Positions 11,407-22,734 of a stretch of DNA of 64,000 bases are shown here, piece by piece (position 1 is the stretch's first letter; each line of letters starts with the position of its first letter). The notes beneath the pieces were generated by a model. The model saw only the letters and a program-made list of their open reading frames with translations. It had not been told where the DNA came from and made no database searches. The translations under genes were made by a program, and so were the position numbers. The DNA comes from Pyropia yezoensis (taxonomy: Eukaryota > Rhodophyta > Bangiophyceae > Bangiales > Bangiaceae). The DNA lies in contig CM020618.1 of NCBI GenBank assembly GCA_009829735.1, positions 5,454,882-5,518,881 of the forward strand, in the 5' to 3' direction.

Positions 11407-12342
11407 CCAAACATTGTCGCGCTGGCTCCCCCCCCCCCCCCCCCCCAGCTCTCCACCCCCCACCGCCAACGAGATTCAGGCGGCAGCGGCAGGGGGTGCC
11501 GCCACGCAGTGTCGCCATGTGACCAGGGGGCGGGTGGCCAGCACCGTTGGAGGGGGCAGGGCGGGGGGGGGCGAAGGGGGAGAGGGGGGGAGGGAGGGAG
11601 GGTCGGGAAAGACGAATACGCCCTCCCCGCCGCCTTTCCCCCTCCACCCCGACACAGTCCCAGCCCGGTTATCCCCGCGTGAGGCGGGGGGGGGGGAGGG
11701 AAGACGAGGCGGTGTTCTCCTCGCCAGGAGCTCTGCCCGATCATTCGTATACCCTGCATCCTTCCCTCCGCCCCCCCCGGGGATGGGGGGGGGGGGGGGG
11801 GCCCGCCCCCCCATCCCCGTCACGCGGGTGCCCCCCTTGCGTCTTTTTCTTGACAAGGCCGGCCGCCGCCGCTGCCGCGCCGTGCCGCCGCCACGGCCGC
11901 CACGCGCTCCCTCCCGTTCCACAGACCTCGTCGGACGTCGACCAACGGTACGGCGGCGGGGGGGTTGTGGGCCCACCATGGGGGGGGGGGAGGGGTCACG
12001 TGGTCGGCCACGCCGGGGCGACGAGGCTGGCGACGTGCGCACCCGCCGACGGGGCTGCCCAGGACCCCGTGCGCGCCGCCCGCCCGTCGGCCGGCGGCCG
12101 CAGCGGTGGCGGCAGCGGCGGTGGGGCGGGCGGTCGGGGCGGCAGCGGGAGCGGGGGGGGGGTGGGGAAGGGGGGCGGGGGCGCCCGGGCCACCCCCTCT
12201 GCCCTCACCCCCCAGCTAGCCTAGCCGAGTGTGCTGCCGCAACCGCTGCGGCGCGATGGTTGCTAGCGGCGTCTCGTGGGCGCGGCGGCCTAGGATCTCA
12301 GCTCCAGGGAGCTGGCGGGGGGGGGGGGGTGGTCGGCGGGGG

Positions 12343-12343
<1 letters not shown>

Positions 12344-12399
<56 letters not shown>
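12344..12399 (+). repeat. 56-base uninterrupted poly(G) run
   Basis: Fifty-six consecutive G, preceded by two other G-rich blocks from 12317. It would be expected to form stacked G-quadruplexes on this strand. A run this long is difficult to sequence, so its true length may differ. Confidence 0.8.
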
Positions 12400-12400
<1 letters not shown>

Positions 12401-14592
12401 GTGCTGCTGCGTCGGTGGCAGCGCGTGCTAGGCTCTCGGGTGTGGCTGTTGTCGGGTGTGCGTACCACCACCCTCCGTCCACCCCCCCACCCCCTGTACC
12501 CCAACTGCAAAAAAGAAGAGCAGAGCATGGGGGGGGGGGGGGGTGTCGACGTCGGTAGGTTCCCCACTACTGGCGCTGGGCCCGCCCAGACCGGCCGCAG
12601 CGACGGCGACGCGCAGCAGCAGCGGCGGTACTGTATATAACAGGGTGCGGTAGTAGGCGGGGTCGCGCGGCGGCGGCGGCGGCGGCGGCGCAGGGTGACT
12701 GAGATTAAGATACATGGATATGTATAGAGATGGTGCCAGCCAGTCCGTCAGTGCCAGTTCCAGAGCCAGTTAGTCATATTGTGCCAGTCAGATCGTGAGC
12801 GAAATAGCTTACCAACCATACATATCTTTTTCAAATAAAATGGCTTGAGAGGATGGACGTAGATTTTGTCGGAAGACTTTGGTTGGTGGGCCGACGCGCT
12901 ACCCACGGCCTTTTTTTGTTTGTGATCCAAGAGGGTTGGGAGCCCCAACCAAACCACTCTGATCTGTGGGCGTGTATTCTGGATTAGTGCGGATGGTGTG
13001 GGTTTGGGGGGAGGGGTGAGGCAGATCTGCGTCTGCAGCGCCGGCGGCGCGGCGAAGAACCGTCGCCGTCCCCCGCCGCCCCGTGCGGCGACCCGGCGAG
13101 TGGCAGCGCCCTGGACAGACGGGCGGCGCGCGGGTCATTGCCCCGTGCTGCCCACGGGGGCGCCCCTGCCGCCCGGGACGCTGGCGCCCGCTGGGGCGCC
13201 GTGGCCACCGCGGCCGGCGACGTGCAGCAGCGTTGGCAGTAGCCCCCTAGGAGACGGCGGCGGCGGCGGGTGGCGGTGGTGGTAGTGGGGTGTGGACCCC
13301 CCACCACCCCCCACCCGCTTCGCCCTCCCCCCACACGACGGGGGACGGCCGCCGCCGTCCGTCCCCATTTCCGCGGCGCGCGGCGCTTCTACGCCCGCGG
13401 CAGCGCTGGAACCATGGCGGACGGCGGGGCGGTGGGCACGAGAAAACGACCACCGTATGCGCTGGCCTGGCAGGGAAAGGGGGGCGGCAAGGAGAGGCTG
13501 GGAGGGGGGTGCGTCTGGACACGGGCGCCGCCCGCAACGCCGTCATCGTCCGCCCCGCCGCCGCGGCGCCGCTGCGGCGACGGGGGAAGGGACGCTCGGC
13601 AGGGGATGGGGACACTGCGGGGCGCCGTGAGCGTGTCCCGCAGAGGGAGGGAAAGAAGTTCAAAAACGCACTCGCTGCAGAGCGGCGCTGGGGAGGCAGG
13701 GCATCCGCGGGGCTCGCCCCGGCTGGTGGGGGAGGTGGTGCCGCCGTCGCCGCCGCCGCCTACCCCCTCCCCCCCCCCTCTGTATCCAGCCCCGTCTACG
13801 GTGCATGCGGCAACGACGGCGGGCCAGGTCTGCGAATACGGCCCCATACCGCGCGTGTGGCGAGCGTGTACGCGGGCGGCTGGGTGGGTACACGTCTTGG
13901 CAGGCTCCCCTGGCCATGGCCGGGCGGTATGGCCTCCCGCCGAGCGACGCGCGGCGTGATCGCCACCCTCACAAAACGCAGTGGACGGTTGCGGGCGGGC
14001 GGCGGCAGCGGTGAGAGCGGGGGGCGGGCAGGAGAGACGCTGGTGATGGGAAGGATCAGTGGTGGCGAATGTCCAACACGCTCAGCAGCCGCCCCCCCCC
14101 GGTGGCGGGTGGACCAGACCCGACGGCCATACGGTAAGCGCAGGGGGCAGCCGCTGTCATTGGCGGGGCGTGGGGGGGAGGGGGTGAGGAGGGGCACGAC
14201 GCAGCCGCACGGGGCAGCAACCGCCGCGGCCCCTACGCGACACCACGAGCCTTAACGCTGACAAAGCCGCACGGGCGTTGAGCGGGGGAAGAAGGCGGGG
14301 GGGGGGGGGGGGGCCCGCCGCGCACGGCCATCAAAAACGGCATGTGATACAACCAGGGGTGGATTCAGCTCTGCTTTAAAAAAAACACACGAGTGGGCAC
14401 AGTGCGGCACACAACCGGCCCACGGAGAGAGCGCAGGGGCCTAGAAGAGAACAGAGGCCCTAGGAAAGAAAAACAATACGAGAGAATGTTCGGTCGCGCA
14501 TGCACAACACACCACGTCGGCTAGCAATCGCTGCAAAGGGGCACGGCATCGCAAAAGAGTATCAACCAACAGGGTAGGGGACGAAGGGAAGC

Positions 14593-15923
14593 TCAAACAG
14601 TGTTGTTGATCTTGGCGTGGACAGCCTCAAAGTCCGCTACGTCCTCTGGGGAGCCCATGTACACGGGAACGCGCTGGTGGATGCCTGTGGGCATCACGTC
14701 AAGAATGTCCTCCTTGCCCGTCGTGGACTTGCCGCCAGCGTGGTGGATGAGGAAGGCCATCGGCGCAGCCTCGTAAAGCAGGCGCAGCTTGCCGTCGGGG
14801 CTCTTGGCGTCAGCGGGGTAGATGAAGACACCGCCATACTGTGGGGTACAGAGGAAAGCCGCGAGAGCAGCAGCGCAACCACAGAACAGGCAAGCAATAG
14901 GGGGCCACACCACCGGATTAGAGGGTTAGAGCCATTGGCACAGCAGACGGGGGAAAAGCAAGCATGCCACAGCCCGCTGCCACACACATACACAGACCAC
15001 ACCACGGCACAATGGCTGGCGACGCAGAGTTGACCACACCACACAGACGCTACGCCCGCCCAACGCACCAGCAGCGTGCGGTGAATGTCCGCCACCATAG
15101 AACCAATGTAGCGCAGTGCGTACGCCTTCTTGTCCGGGTCCTCTGGGTACTTGAGCCCCTTGATGTACTCGGTCGTTGCTGGGTCCCACATGCGGGCGTT
15201 GCCCTCGTTGACAGAATAGATCTTGCCGCGGCTGGGGATCCTCATGTTAGGGTCTGTGAGCACAAACTCGCCCAGCGACGGGTCCAGGGTGAAGCCGTGG
15301 ACGCCCTCGCCCATGCTGATCACCAGGTTGGTGGCGCTGCCGTACATGGCGTAGCCGGCGCACACCATCTCGCGGCCAGGCTGAAGGATCTCCTTGGCTG
15401 CCTCCTGCGGCGTCGTAATGGCGGCCGGGTCGTCAATCTTGTAGATGGCAAAAATGGAGCCAATTGATACGTTGGCATCAATGTTGCTGCTGCCGTCCAG
15501 CGGGTCAAACGCAATGGCATACTTGCCCGTGTTGTAGGTGCGGTCGCAGAGGATGGCCAGGTCCTCCTCCTCCGACACCATCACGCAGCACTTGCCAGAC
15601 GACTGGATGTTCACCTTGAAAGTGTCATTGGCAATGATGTCCAGCTTCTTCTGGTCCTCCCCCTGCACATTGCCCGATCCGGCCAGGCCGTAGAGGTTGG
15701 CAATGCCCGCCCGGCGCACACACGTCTCGGTGACCTTGCACGCCAGCTGCACCGCAGCAAGCAGCATAGTCAGGTCGCCCTTGGCCTCTGCATGCGACTT
15801 TTGGCCGTGCAGCACAAAGCGGGTGAGGGTGACCGAGTCCAGGCCCTCGAGGCCCGTCGGGGCCCGGTCGCCCGACGCATCGCCCCCGACGATGCTCGCA
15901 ATGTTGCTCTTCAGGGCATCCAT
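14593..15923 (-). CDS. FBP: Fructose-1,6-bisphosphatase, cytosolic type, two exons
   Basis: Exon 1 is 15923-15069 and exon 2 is 14838-14593; the intron 15068-14839 (230 bp) has donor GTGCGT and acceptor CCCACAG. Splicing joins ADIHRTLL to [19 protein letters not shown], restoring the family sequence and giving 366 residues. The enzyme hydrolyses fructose 1,6-bisphosphate to fructose 6-phosphate in gluconeogenesis and sucrose-type synthesis. Seen: metal/substrate motif [10 protein letters not shown], acidic SEEEDLAI metal site, MVADIHRTL and [10 protein letters not shown]. The start MDALKSN was chosen because upstream in-frame residues do not resemble a targeting peptide. No redox-regulatory cysteine insertion of the plastid isoform is seen before the DPLDGSSN region, so this should be the cytosolic enzyme. 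It is divergent from the SUMO protease gene. Confidence 0.96.
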
Positions 15924-16672
15924 GGTAGATGACAGTGGGAAGCGAGGTAGCCCCACAGACTGTACAAGCAAGAAAGCGGACAGCCGGCTGCCGGGACGGG
16001 GACGGGGTGGGAAGAAGTTGACGATAGCCGTGTGGGGCCTGTGCAACTCGGCTGGCAATGCCAGCAGGTATTATCGAGGGGGGGCTCCAAGGGGGGCACG
16101 ATCACGCCACTTGTGTCAGAGGTCCAAAAGAGGGGGGGGGAAGGCCTGCCAGTCTCATTGGGCCAATGGCATCGCGCTGCTTAGCAAGCACATCCCTGCC
16201 ACAGGCTGTGTGAGGCGGGCAGCCCCACTGCATTGCTCAGATGTGGGGGAGAGATCGGGGGAGCGGCCAGACGTGTCATGTGCCCCGCTCGGGAGTAGTC
16301 CAGGTATGAATCAGAGACGGTTTAGGACTCGGTTCGCCAACGGAGCCAAAAGCCATGATCCTACAACGTGGCACTCTTTTGGCTTTTGGCTCAGTGGTAT
16401 TTATATGGAAGGCACAATCTTCAGACGCCTCCACCTCCTTTCGGCCGACCTGAAGTAATGCACATATGAATATGAGAGCTCTGCACTACTCCGCCAGTTG
16501 TAAATACGCAGTCTCTCTTATCTTTCAAGTCGCGGGTGGCGACCGCGCCGAGAGTGGCAATCGGTGCCCGTCCTTCCGGCCGCGCGCGCTCCGCGACCGC
16601 TGCGTTGCGGCGTGCCGCCGCGCCGCGCGTTCCCCGCCCCGCTCGCATCGCCCCTCCCCCCTCCGCGCCGTC
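15924..16672. promoter_or_regulatory. Divergent promoter region, FBPase / SUMO protease
   Basis: 749 bp separating the two start codons. A TATA-like TATTTATATGG lies at about 16398-16408, some 270 bp before the protease ATG. 16300-16510 is clearly less GC-rich than the flanks. Motif calls are by eye only. Confidence 0.4.
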
Positions 16673-19300
16673 ATGGACTCCATCGCCTCCCTGGCGTCTG
16701 CGTTTTCGCGCACCCTCACGTCTGGCCTTGAAACGGTTGGCGACGGGCTCGCCGAGGTCGCCGCCGCCGTCCGCGGCACTCCCCGCCGCAAGCGCCGGCG
16801 CGACGACGAGGCCACTGCGGGGGGCGGGGGCGGCAACGACAGCCACGCCTGGGGTGCTGCCGCCAGCGCCGCCGTGACGGGTGCCGCCGTCGACGGGGCT
16901 ACCAACGGGAGTGGCGTCGGGGGTGCCGACGGGGGCGCGTGGCAGCCGCCACAGGCGGTTGATAGTGGCGGCCGCGGCGGCGGCGGCGGCGGCAGCGGCA
17001 GCGGCACGCTCGCCGGGGTGCCCTCACCTTCTGCGGCGCGCCGGGCTTCATTTGACCCTGTGTCTGCCGCGTTGCCCTCCGCTGACGGCGTTGCCAACGG
17101 CGTCGCGGGCGCGGGACCGCCTACGGCGGGTGCCGGTGGCGACGCGGCGCCCCCCCCCCCTGTGGAGCCGTCGCCGCCGCCCTCCAAGCGTCGGCGGGGT
17201 GCGTCTGGGGTGGTCCGAGCGTCGCCCTCCCCGCCCCCCTCCCGTGCCCTCCCTCCGACGTTGGGATTCCGTCTCCCGCCGCCGACGCCGCTGGGCCTCC
17301 TCACCCGTCCTGCCGGCGGGTCCTCCTTTTACGCCGGCGCCACAGCAGTGGCGCCGGGGCGGCCACCGCGGGGTGCTACCCCCGCCCGCCGCCGGCGGGC
17401 GACGCACCTGACCGGCCGGCGGGGGTCGGTGCCGCCGCGGGGCGACGGCGACGGCGGCGGTGGCAGCGGCGGCGGCGCGTGGTGGATGGCCTCCCCCGGC
17501 GCCGGCGCCGACCCGTTTGCGTGGCCGGTAGTTGGCCGCGGCGGCGGCGGCGGCGGGGGCAGCGGCGGGGGCCTATTCGGGATGGCTCGCTCGCCGGCCA
17601 CTCCTGGGGGTGCCCGGAGAGGCTTTGCGACATCCATAGCTCCTGCGCGGCTGTCGTCTGTGACGGGGGGCGGCGGGCTGGGGCTGGCGGGCTTGGGTGG
17701 GGGCGGACCACCCAGCCCTCGCGGGGCGGTACGGCGGCTATCGTTTGCGGGGTCGGCGGCGGGCACCGCCGGCGGGGGGACGAGGAAGGGGGGTGCCCTC
17801 TGGGCGGGTGGTGCCGCCGCCTCGCCCGTGTCGGTCCCAACACCGCCGCCGGGGCGTGTGGCGGCGGCGGGTGGGTGGGGGGGCCTGGACGGAGGGCGCC
17901 GCGCATCGGCCGCAGTGGCCCCCGCGCCGGCTGCAGCCGTGGCGGCCGCCCACGCAGGCGCCGCCGTCATCACGGGTGTGACGGCTGGACCCGGTGGGGC
18001 CGGCACGGCTGCAGCCGGCGCGGCCGCGTCCGGCGCTGCGGGGGTGCGGAACGGGGTGCTGGCGCCGCCTCTTGGGCTTGGCGACGCCCTCTTCACCAGC
18101 GCCATGGCGTCGTACATGGCCAATCCGCGGTTTGTCGCCAAGATGGCGCGCGCGCACGTGGTGTCGCCGGCGGCGGCGGCGGGCTCGGACGCGCGCTTTG
18201 CGGCAGCCGCCGCGGCGGCTGCCGCGGCGGCGGCCAAGGTGGCAGCCACTGGCGGCACTGCAGCGGTGCGGGAGGAGCGGCTCGCCCACGAGCTGGCCGT
18301 CCTCGAAGCGAGCCGCCGCGCGGCAGCGGCCCGCAAGGCCGACGCGCTTGCCGTCATCGATGAGATCGCCGCTCGCAAGGCCGAGGCGGCTGCCGCGGCT
18401 GAGGCCGCTGCGGCGGCAGCCGCGGCTGCTGAAGCAGACACGGGCGAGGTGGACTGGGCAGGCTGGAACGACGACTGGGGTGAGTACGCTGGGGAGGACA
18501 CGGCCGAGATGGACGGCGACGCGGAGGAGGCGGCGGCGGGCATCGCGGTGATGGGGGACTCGCCGCTGGCGCCATTGACGGCGGCCTCTCGGCGGCGGGT
18601 GAAGCGTGCGTGGGCGCCCACCATCACCCAAGAGGAGGACCAAGAGATTCTCGTCGAGCACCGCAACATCCCCCTTCGCCGGGCGGACGCGGCGCGGCTG
18701 CTGCCTGGCCAATGGCTCAACGACGAGGTTATCAATGGGTACATCAACCTGCTGTCGGACCGCAACGAGCGGCGGGTGGCGGCCAACGCAGACCACCACC
18801 CGCGTGTCTATTTCCAGTCGACCTTCTTTTACGCCAAGCTGTGTCCCCCCCGCCTCGGCTACGACTATGTTGGCGTCCGCCGGTGGACCCGCAAGGTGGA
18901 TGTCTTTTCGTACGACCTCTTTGTCGTGCCGATCAACGTGGCCAACACCCACTGGGCGCTCGCGGCACTGGACTTTCGGTCCCGCACCGTATCGTATTAC
19001 GATTCGCTTGGGTCAAGGGCGTCGACGGTTGTCGACGCGCTGCTGCGGTGGGTTGGGGACGAGGCCAAGCAGCGGGGCAAGGCAGAGGTGCTTGACACGC
19101 TGGCCGCGTGGACGACCGTGCAACACGGGTCAGACTGCCCGCAGCAGGAGAACAGCGACGACTGTGGGGTGTTCGCGTGCCGCTTTGCCGAGGCCCTCGA
19201 GGCGGGCCGTGGAGGGGAGGTGTGGCCCTGGGGAGGGCGCCACATCACCTACTTTCGCCGGCGAATGTGTGCGGAGCTGCTCGTGCGGCAGGCGCAGTGA
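16673..19300 (+). CDS. ULP1: Ulp1/SENP-type SUMO protease (peptidase C48)
   Basis: 875 residues from ATG 16673 (MDSIASLASAF). An in-frame ATG at 16466 exists, but the added 69 residues look like translated leader. Residues 1-620 are low-complexity, rich in G, A and P, with a basic PRRKRRRDDE patch that could be a nuclear localisation signal. About 535-600 is an alanine-rich helical stretch and then an acidic segment. Residues about 650-875 are the cysteine protease domain: GQWLNDEVINGYINLL substrate loop, catalytic H760 (THWALAALD), D777 (YYDSLG), oxyanion Q825 and nucleophile C831 (ENSDDCGVF). All four are intact. The family matures SUMO and removes it from targets, usually in the nucleus or at pores. 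No introns. Confidence 0.92.
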   Translation: MDSIASLASAFSRTLTSGLETVGDGLAEVAAAVRGTPRRKRRRDDEATAGGGGGNDSHAWGAAASAAVTGAAVDGATNGSGVGGADGGAWQPPQAVDSGGRGGGGGGSGSGTLAGVPSPSAARRASFDPVSAALPSADGVANGVAGAGPPTAGAGGDAAPPPPVEPSPPPSKRRRGASGVVRASPSPPPSRALPPTLGFRLPPPTPLGLLTRPAGGSSFYAGATAVAPGRPPRGATPARRRRATHLTGRRGSVPPRGDGDGGGGSGGGAWWMASPGAGADPFAWPVVGRGGGGGGGSGGGLFGMARSPATPGGARRGFATSIAPARLSSVTGGGGLGLAGLGGGGPPSPRGAVRRLSFAGSAAGTAGGGTRKGGALWAGGAAASPVSVPTPPPGRVAAAGGWGGLDGGRRASAAVAPAPAAAVAAAHAGAAVITGVTAGPGGAGTAAAGAAASGAAGVRNGVLAPPLGLGDALFTSAMASYMANPRFVAKMARAHVVSPAAAAGSDARFAAAAAAAAAAAAKVAATGGTAAVREERLAHELAVLEASRRAAAARKADALAVIDEIAARKAEAAAAAEAAAAAAAAAEADTGEVDWAGWNDDWGEYAGEDTAEMDGDAEEAAAGIAVMGDSPLAPLTAASRRRVKRAWAPTITQEEDQEILVEHRNIPLRRADAARLLPGQWLNDEVINGYINLLSDRNERRVAANADHHPRVYFQSTFFYAKLCPPRLGYDYVGVRRWTRKVDVFSYDLFVVPINVANTHWALAALDFRSRTVSYYDSLGSRASTVVDALLRWVGDEAKQRGKAEVLDTLAAWTTVQHGSDCPQQENSDDCGVFACRFAEALEAGRGGEVWPWGGRHITYFRRRMCAELLVRQAQ

Positions 19301-20608
19301 AGATGGCGTCGTTGGCGGGAAGGGTGGTCAGCAGCAGGGCGAGGGAGTGGGCTGGGGGTCGGAAGGTGGGGTCGGTGTCAGCTGCGGTGTACGAGCTGTG
19401 GCGGTGGCCGCCGGGGACGCCATGACCACGCGGCCGCCGCCCGCAGCAGCCGCCCGCCGACCTCCATGCAGGTCCAACAATCCTCGGTTCCCCTTTTCTT
19501 TGTTTCCGTCTGCCCCACCAAAATCTACGAGCGCCCTCGTCGCTTCACACACGGGGGCCATCCCCACTCGCCGCGGGCGGACGGACGGGCAACAGCAGCC
19601 GCAATGACGTGGACGCCAAGGCGTGTGCCCCCCCTCGCGGCAGCTGCAGCTGCAGGGATGGTCACTGCAGCGCCCCCAAAGTGAATGCCCACAGCTGTGT
19701 TGTTGTGGGCATCCACTTGAAGGGCAGCAGCACAGCGTGGGCACTCTTCGGGGCTGCTGCAGCGGCAATGGCGCGGCACGGCCGCCAGTCCTGGGCGGGG
19801 TGACGGGGACGCTGCGTGGGTGGCGGGCAGAGTGTGTATCTCTACCCCACGGATTGATCCCGCAACGGGCAGCCACCAGCAGAACAGAGAAATTCAACCC
19901 GAAACACGTGCTGCAGGCAGGGTGGTGCCCGCCGATTGGCCGACGCGGTGCCCCTGTCGGGCCCCGCGACGCCCGCCTGCAAAGCGGCCAGCGCCCCCCC
20001 CAGCGGATCAGGGTGAGTGAGCGTGACAATGAGCGGGACGAGGCCTCAGCGACCCCCCCTCGCAGACGGTTGCTTTGGCCCAGTCCCTCCAGCCGGGCTG
20101 CCACCCGCGGGCGCATGAGGTGCTTTTCTCCACGTGCCGGCTAGGCGGGGAAACCATCGACACGCTGGCTGCACAGCCCGGTTTCTGCCCCGCGCCACGT
20201 TCCCTCTCTCCCCCCTTGCCCGCCCTCGTCCGCCAGACCGCCCCGTTTCTGTTCAGGTCGATATTAGATACACCTGGCGGCCGCGGGGACCTGCCTGGCA
20301 CAATCGGAGCGGACCGCTTAAGAGGGTGTCGAGTGCGCCGAGCGTCTCATCTGTCCCGACTGCAACAGCAGCAGTTGGTGCGCCTGGCCTCTCCAAATCC
20401 CCTCCTCGTTGGGACGCACCGTCGCTGGTGGGTACTCTGTCTCAGGCGCTGCCACTCCCTCGAGTCACTTTGGTCGCGTTCTTCCCCTCGTTTCCCTCCG
20501 ACCTGCCCCCCCCCCCCCCCCCGCCTCCCCCCTTCTACCTTCCCCCCGTCCTCTATACCCTTCTCCTCTCCTCTCTCTGTGCAAGCCGGTGCCCCCGTGA
20601 TCGCTACC
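19301..20608. other. Intergenic, 6PGDH upstream region
   Basis: About 1.3 kb. A near-perfect inverted repeat lies at 19681-19717 (GTGAATGCCCACA against TGTGGGCATCCAC, one mismatch). 20490-20580 is a C/T-rich tract preceding the 6PGDH ATG. The 6PGDH frame extends upstream to 20075, but only with a TTG start and without targeting features. No other gene seen. Confidence 0.5.
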
Positions 20609-22090
20609 ATGGCTGGGGGGGATGCCAAAGGTGACATTGGCCTGATTGGCCTGGCCGTCATGGGCCAGAACTTGGTCATGAACATGAACGACTCGGGCTA
20701 CACGGTCGTCGTGTACAACCGCACGGTTTCCAAGGTGGACGCCTTCCTGGAGAAGGAGGCCAAGGACTCCAAGGTCATTGGGGCCCACTCCATTGAGGAG
20801 CTGTGCGCTAACCTCAAGCGCCCCCGGCGGGTCATGTTCCTGGTCAAGGCCGGCCAGCCTGTGGACGACTTCATCGCCCAGGTGGTGCCGCACTTGGAGA
20901 AGGGGGACATTGTCATTGACGGGGGCAACTCGCACTACCCCGACTCGATTCGGCGGACGAAGGAGCTGGAGAAGCAGGGCATCTTGTTTGTTGGTACCGG
21001 CGTGTCGGGCGGGGAGGAGGGCGCCCGCTACGGGCCGAGCTTGATGCCTGGCGGCCACCCTGAGGCGTGGCCGCACATTAAGGACATCTTCCAGGCCATC
21101 TCTGCAAAGAGCGGGGACGAGCCGTGCTGCGACTGGGTTGGCGAGAACGGTGCTGGCCATTACGTCAAGATGGTGCACAATGGTATTGAGTATGGGGATA
21201 TGCAGCTCATCTGTGAGGCATATTCCCTTCTCCGTACCGTGCTGGGTCTGTCCAACGACAAGTGCGCCGACGTGTTTGACGAGTGGAACAAGGGCAGTCT
21301 CGACTCGTACCTGATTGAGATCACGGCCAACATCCTGCGCTACAAGGACACGAAGGACGGGAAGGGCGACGCGGATACACCGTCGCTGGTTGACAAGATC
21401 ATGGACCGCGCGCAGCAGAAGGGCACCGGCAAGTGGACGGTCGGGACATCTTTGGACATGGGCGTACCCGTTACCCTCATCTCTGAGGCCGTCTTTGCCC
21501 GCATGCTTTCATCTATGAAGGAGGAACGCGTGCGGGCGAGTGAGAAACTGAGCGGCCCGTCCTCAGAGTTCAAGGGCAACGCAGCGGATTTCATTGAGGC
21601 GGTCCGCCAGGCGCTGTACGCGTCCAAGATTGTCTCTTATGCGCAGGGCTACATGCTCTTCCGCGAGGCAGCCAAGGAGTACAACTGGAACCTCAATTAT
21701 GGGGGTATTGCGCTCATGTGGCGTGGCGGATGCATCATCCGGTCGGCCTTTTTGGGTGACATCCGTGATGCGTTCACCAACGACCCTGAGCTGGAGAACT
21801 TGCTGCTCAGCCCCTACTTTAAAAAGGAGGTTGCTGGCTGTTCTGAGGGCTGGCGGGAGGCTGTTGCGGTCGCGGCCCGTCAGGGCGTGCCGATCCCCGC
21901 TTTCATGACTGCACTCGCCTTCTTTGACGGCTACCGGTCGGCGACGCTGCCAGCCAACCTCCTCCAGGCCCAGCGCGACTACTTTGGCGCCCACACGTAC
22001 GAGCGGGTGGACAAGAAGGTGGGTGAGTACTTCCACACCAACTGGACAGGGACCGGTGGGGATATCACGTCCAACGCTTACGCGGCTTGA
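20609..22090 (+). CDS. gnd: 6-phosphogluconate dehydrogenase, decarboxylating
   Basis: 493 residues, ATG 20609 in ACCATGG context. It converts 6-phosphogluconate and NADP+ to ribulose 5-phosphate, CO2 and NADPH in the oxidative pentose phosphate pathway. Seen: N-terminal Rossmann motif GLAVMGQNLVMNMND, VYNRT, the VIDGGNSHYPD loop, GTGVSGGEEGARYGPSLMPGG, and catalytic HYVKMVHNGIEYGDMQLICEAY. The C-terminal dimer domain includes LWRGGCIIRSAFL and ends in a Gly/Thr-rich tail (GTGGDITSNAYAA). Length is normal for the long (eukaryote/cyanobacterial) form. No signal or transit peptide is evident from this start, suggesting cytosol. No introns. Confidence 0.97.
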   Translation: MAGGDAKGDIGLIGLAVMGQNLVMNMNDSGYTVVVYNRTVSKVDAFLEKEAKDSKVIGAHSIEELCANLKRPRRVMFLVKAGQPVDDFIAQVVPHLEKGDIVIDGGNSHYPDSIRRTKELEKQGILFVGTGVSGGEEGARYGPSLMPGGHPEAWPHIKDIFQAISAKSGDEPCCDWVGENGAGHYVKMVHNGIEYGDMQLICEAYSLLRTVLGLSNDKCADVFDEWNKGSLDSYLIEITANILRYKDTKDGKGDADTPSLVDKIMDRAQQKGTGKWTVGTSLDMGVPVTLISEAVFARMLSSMKEERVRASEKLSGPSSEFKGNAADFIEAVRQALYASKIVSYAQGYMLFREAAKEYNWNLNYGGIALMWRGGCIIRSAFLGDIRDAFTNDPELENLLLSPYFKKEVAGCSEGWREAVAVAARQGVPIPAFMTALAFFDGYRSATLPANLLQAQRDYFGAHTYERVDKKVGEYFHTNWTGTGGDITSNAYAA

Positions 22091-22734
22091 TGATTCTGTT
22101 TTTTTTTTTTTTTTTTGCAGTGTTCCATTGCGCTTGTCCTTTGTGTCTCATCCTTGGGTATCGTCTTCTCGTTACATTGGTGTTCTCTCTTTGGGGGGGC
22201 ACAGCAAAACCCGCACTAGAGTGTGGGCGAACCGAACGAAAAATCCAGCCGTGCGAGGTGGCAAAGAGAGAGAGAGAGACGCGAGCCTCCCAGTCGATGG
22301 ACAGACACAACGCAAGGAGGACAGGCCGCAACAGAGTATCTCGTTGCGCGCAGCTCCGTGCCGCTCGGCCTGCCACCGAAAGGAGCGTCGAAGGATGCTT
22401 GATAGGCGGCGCACGTCCATTGCGATTGCTCGCAATAGCTGCTGGAGGTCCACGATTCCGCCGACGTGAGTGAACAGACCCGGTCGGGGGGACTCTCGGC
22501 CGCGACAGCCGCGCACGGCTTGGCGATCGCCCCGTCCCATACCACACCAGAGCGACCCTTCGAGCAAAACGCCGCACGTGTTGCCTGCCGAATACGGAAC
22601 ACAGCCTAAACCGCACTGCGACGCTTCGTCATGCGCACATGCAACACTGCACGTCAGGGCAACCGACGAGAAGTATAAACGGGCTGCGCACGTCGCACAG
22701 CAACGGTCACCTGGAGGCCATAGCGGCCGTCAAC
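22091..22734. other. Intergenic between 6PGDH and THOC7-like gene (convergent)
   Basis: Immediately after the 6PGDH stop is an 18-base T run (22099-22116) followed by GCAG, which resembles a polypyrimidine tract and 3' splice site. It lies downstream of the stop, so it may instead be a 3'-UTR or terminator element. A GA-repeat (22264-22279) follows. No coding frame with a domain. Confidence 0.5.

Larger units (their letters stand above)
11018..14592. other. Long gene-free region, G-rich and repeat-rich
   Basis: About 3.6 kb between the 5' end of the peroxidase gene and the 3' end of FBPase. It has many homopolymers of G or C, a (GCCA)n microsatellite, a 56-base G run and an AT-richer island at 12690-12960. 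In that island GTGCCAG recurs four times (12733-12795) and an isolated AATAAA occurs near 12835. Open frames such as 13290-14255 (+, GTG start) show no domain. Treated as non-coding. Confidence 0.5.

Noticed and set aside
12830-12840. AATAAA polyadenylation signal
   Set aside because: Isolated in gene-free DNA; no gene on either strand ends nearby.
13290-14255. 321-codon plus-strand frame
   Set aside because: Starts with GTG, is Arg/Gly-rich, and shows no domain; other frames are equally open.
20075-20608. 178-residue N-terminal extension of 6PGDH as a transit peptide
   Set aside because: It begins with TTG, has no transit-like composition, and the ATG at 20609 has good context and family-like N-terminus.
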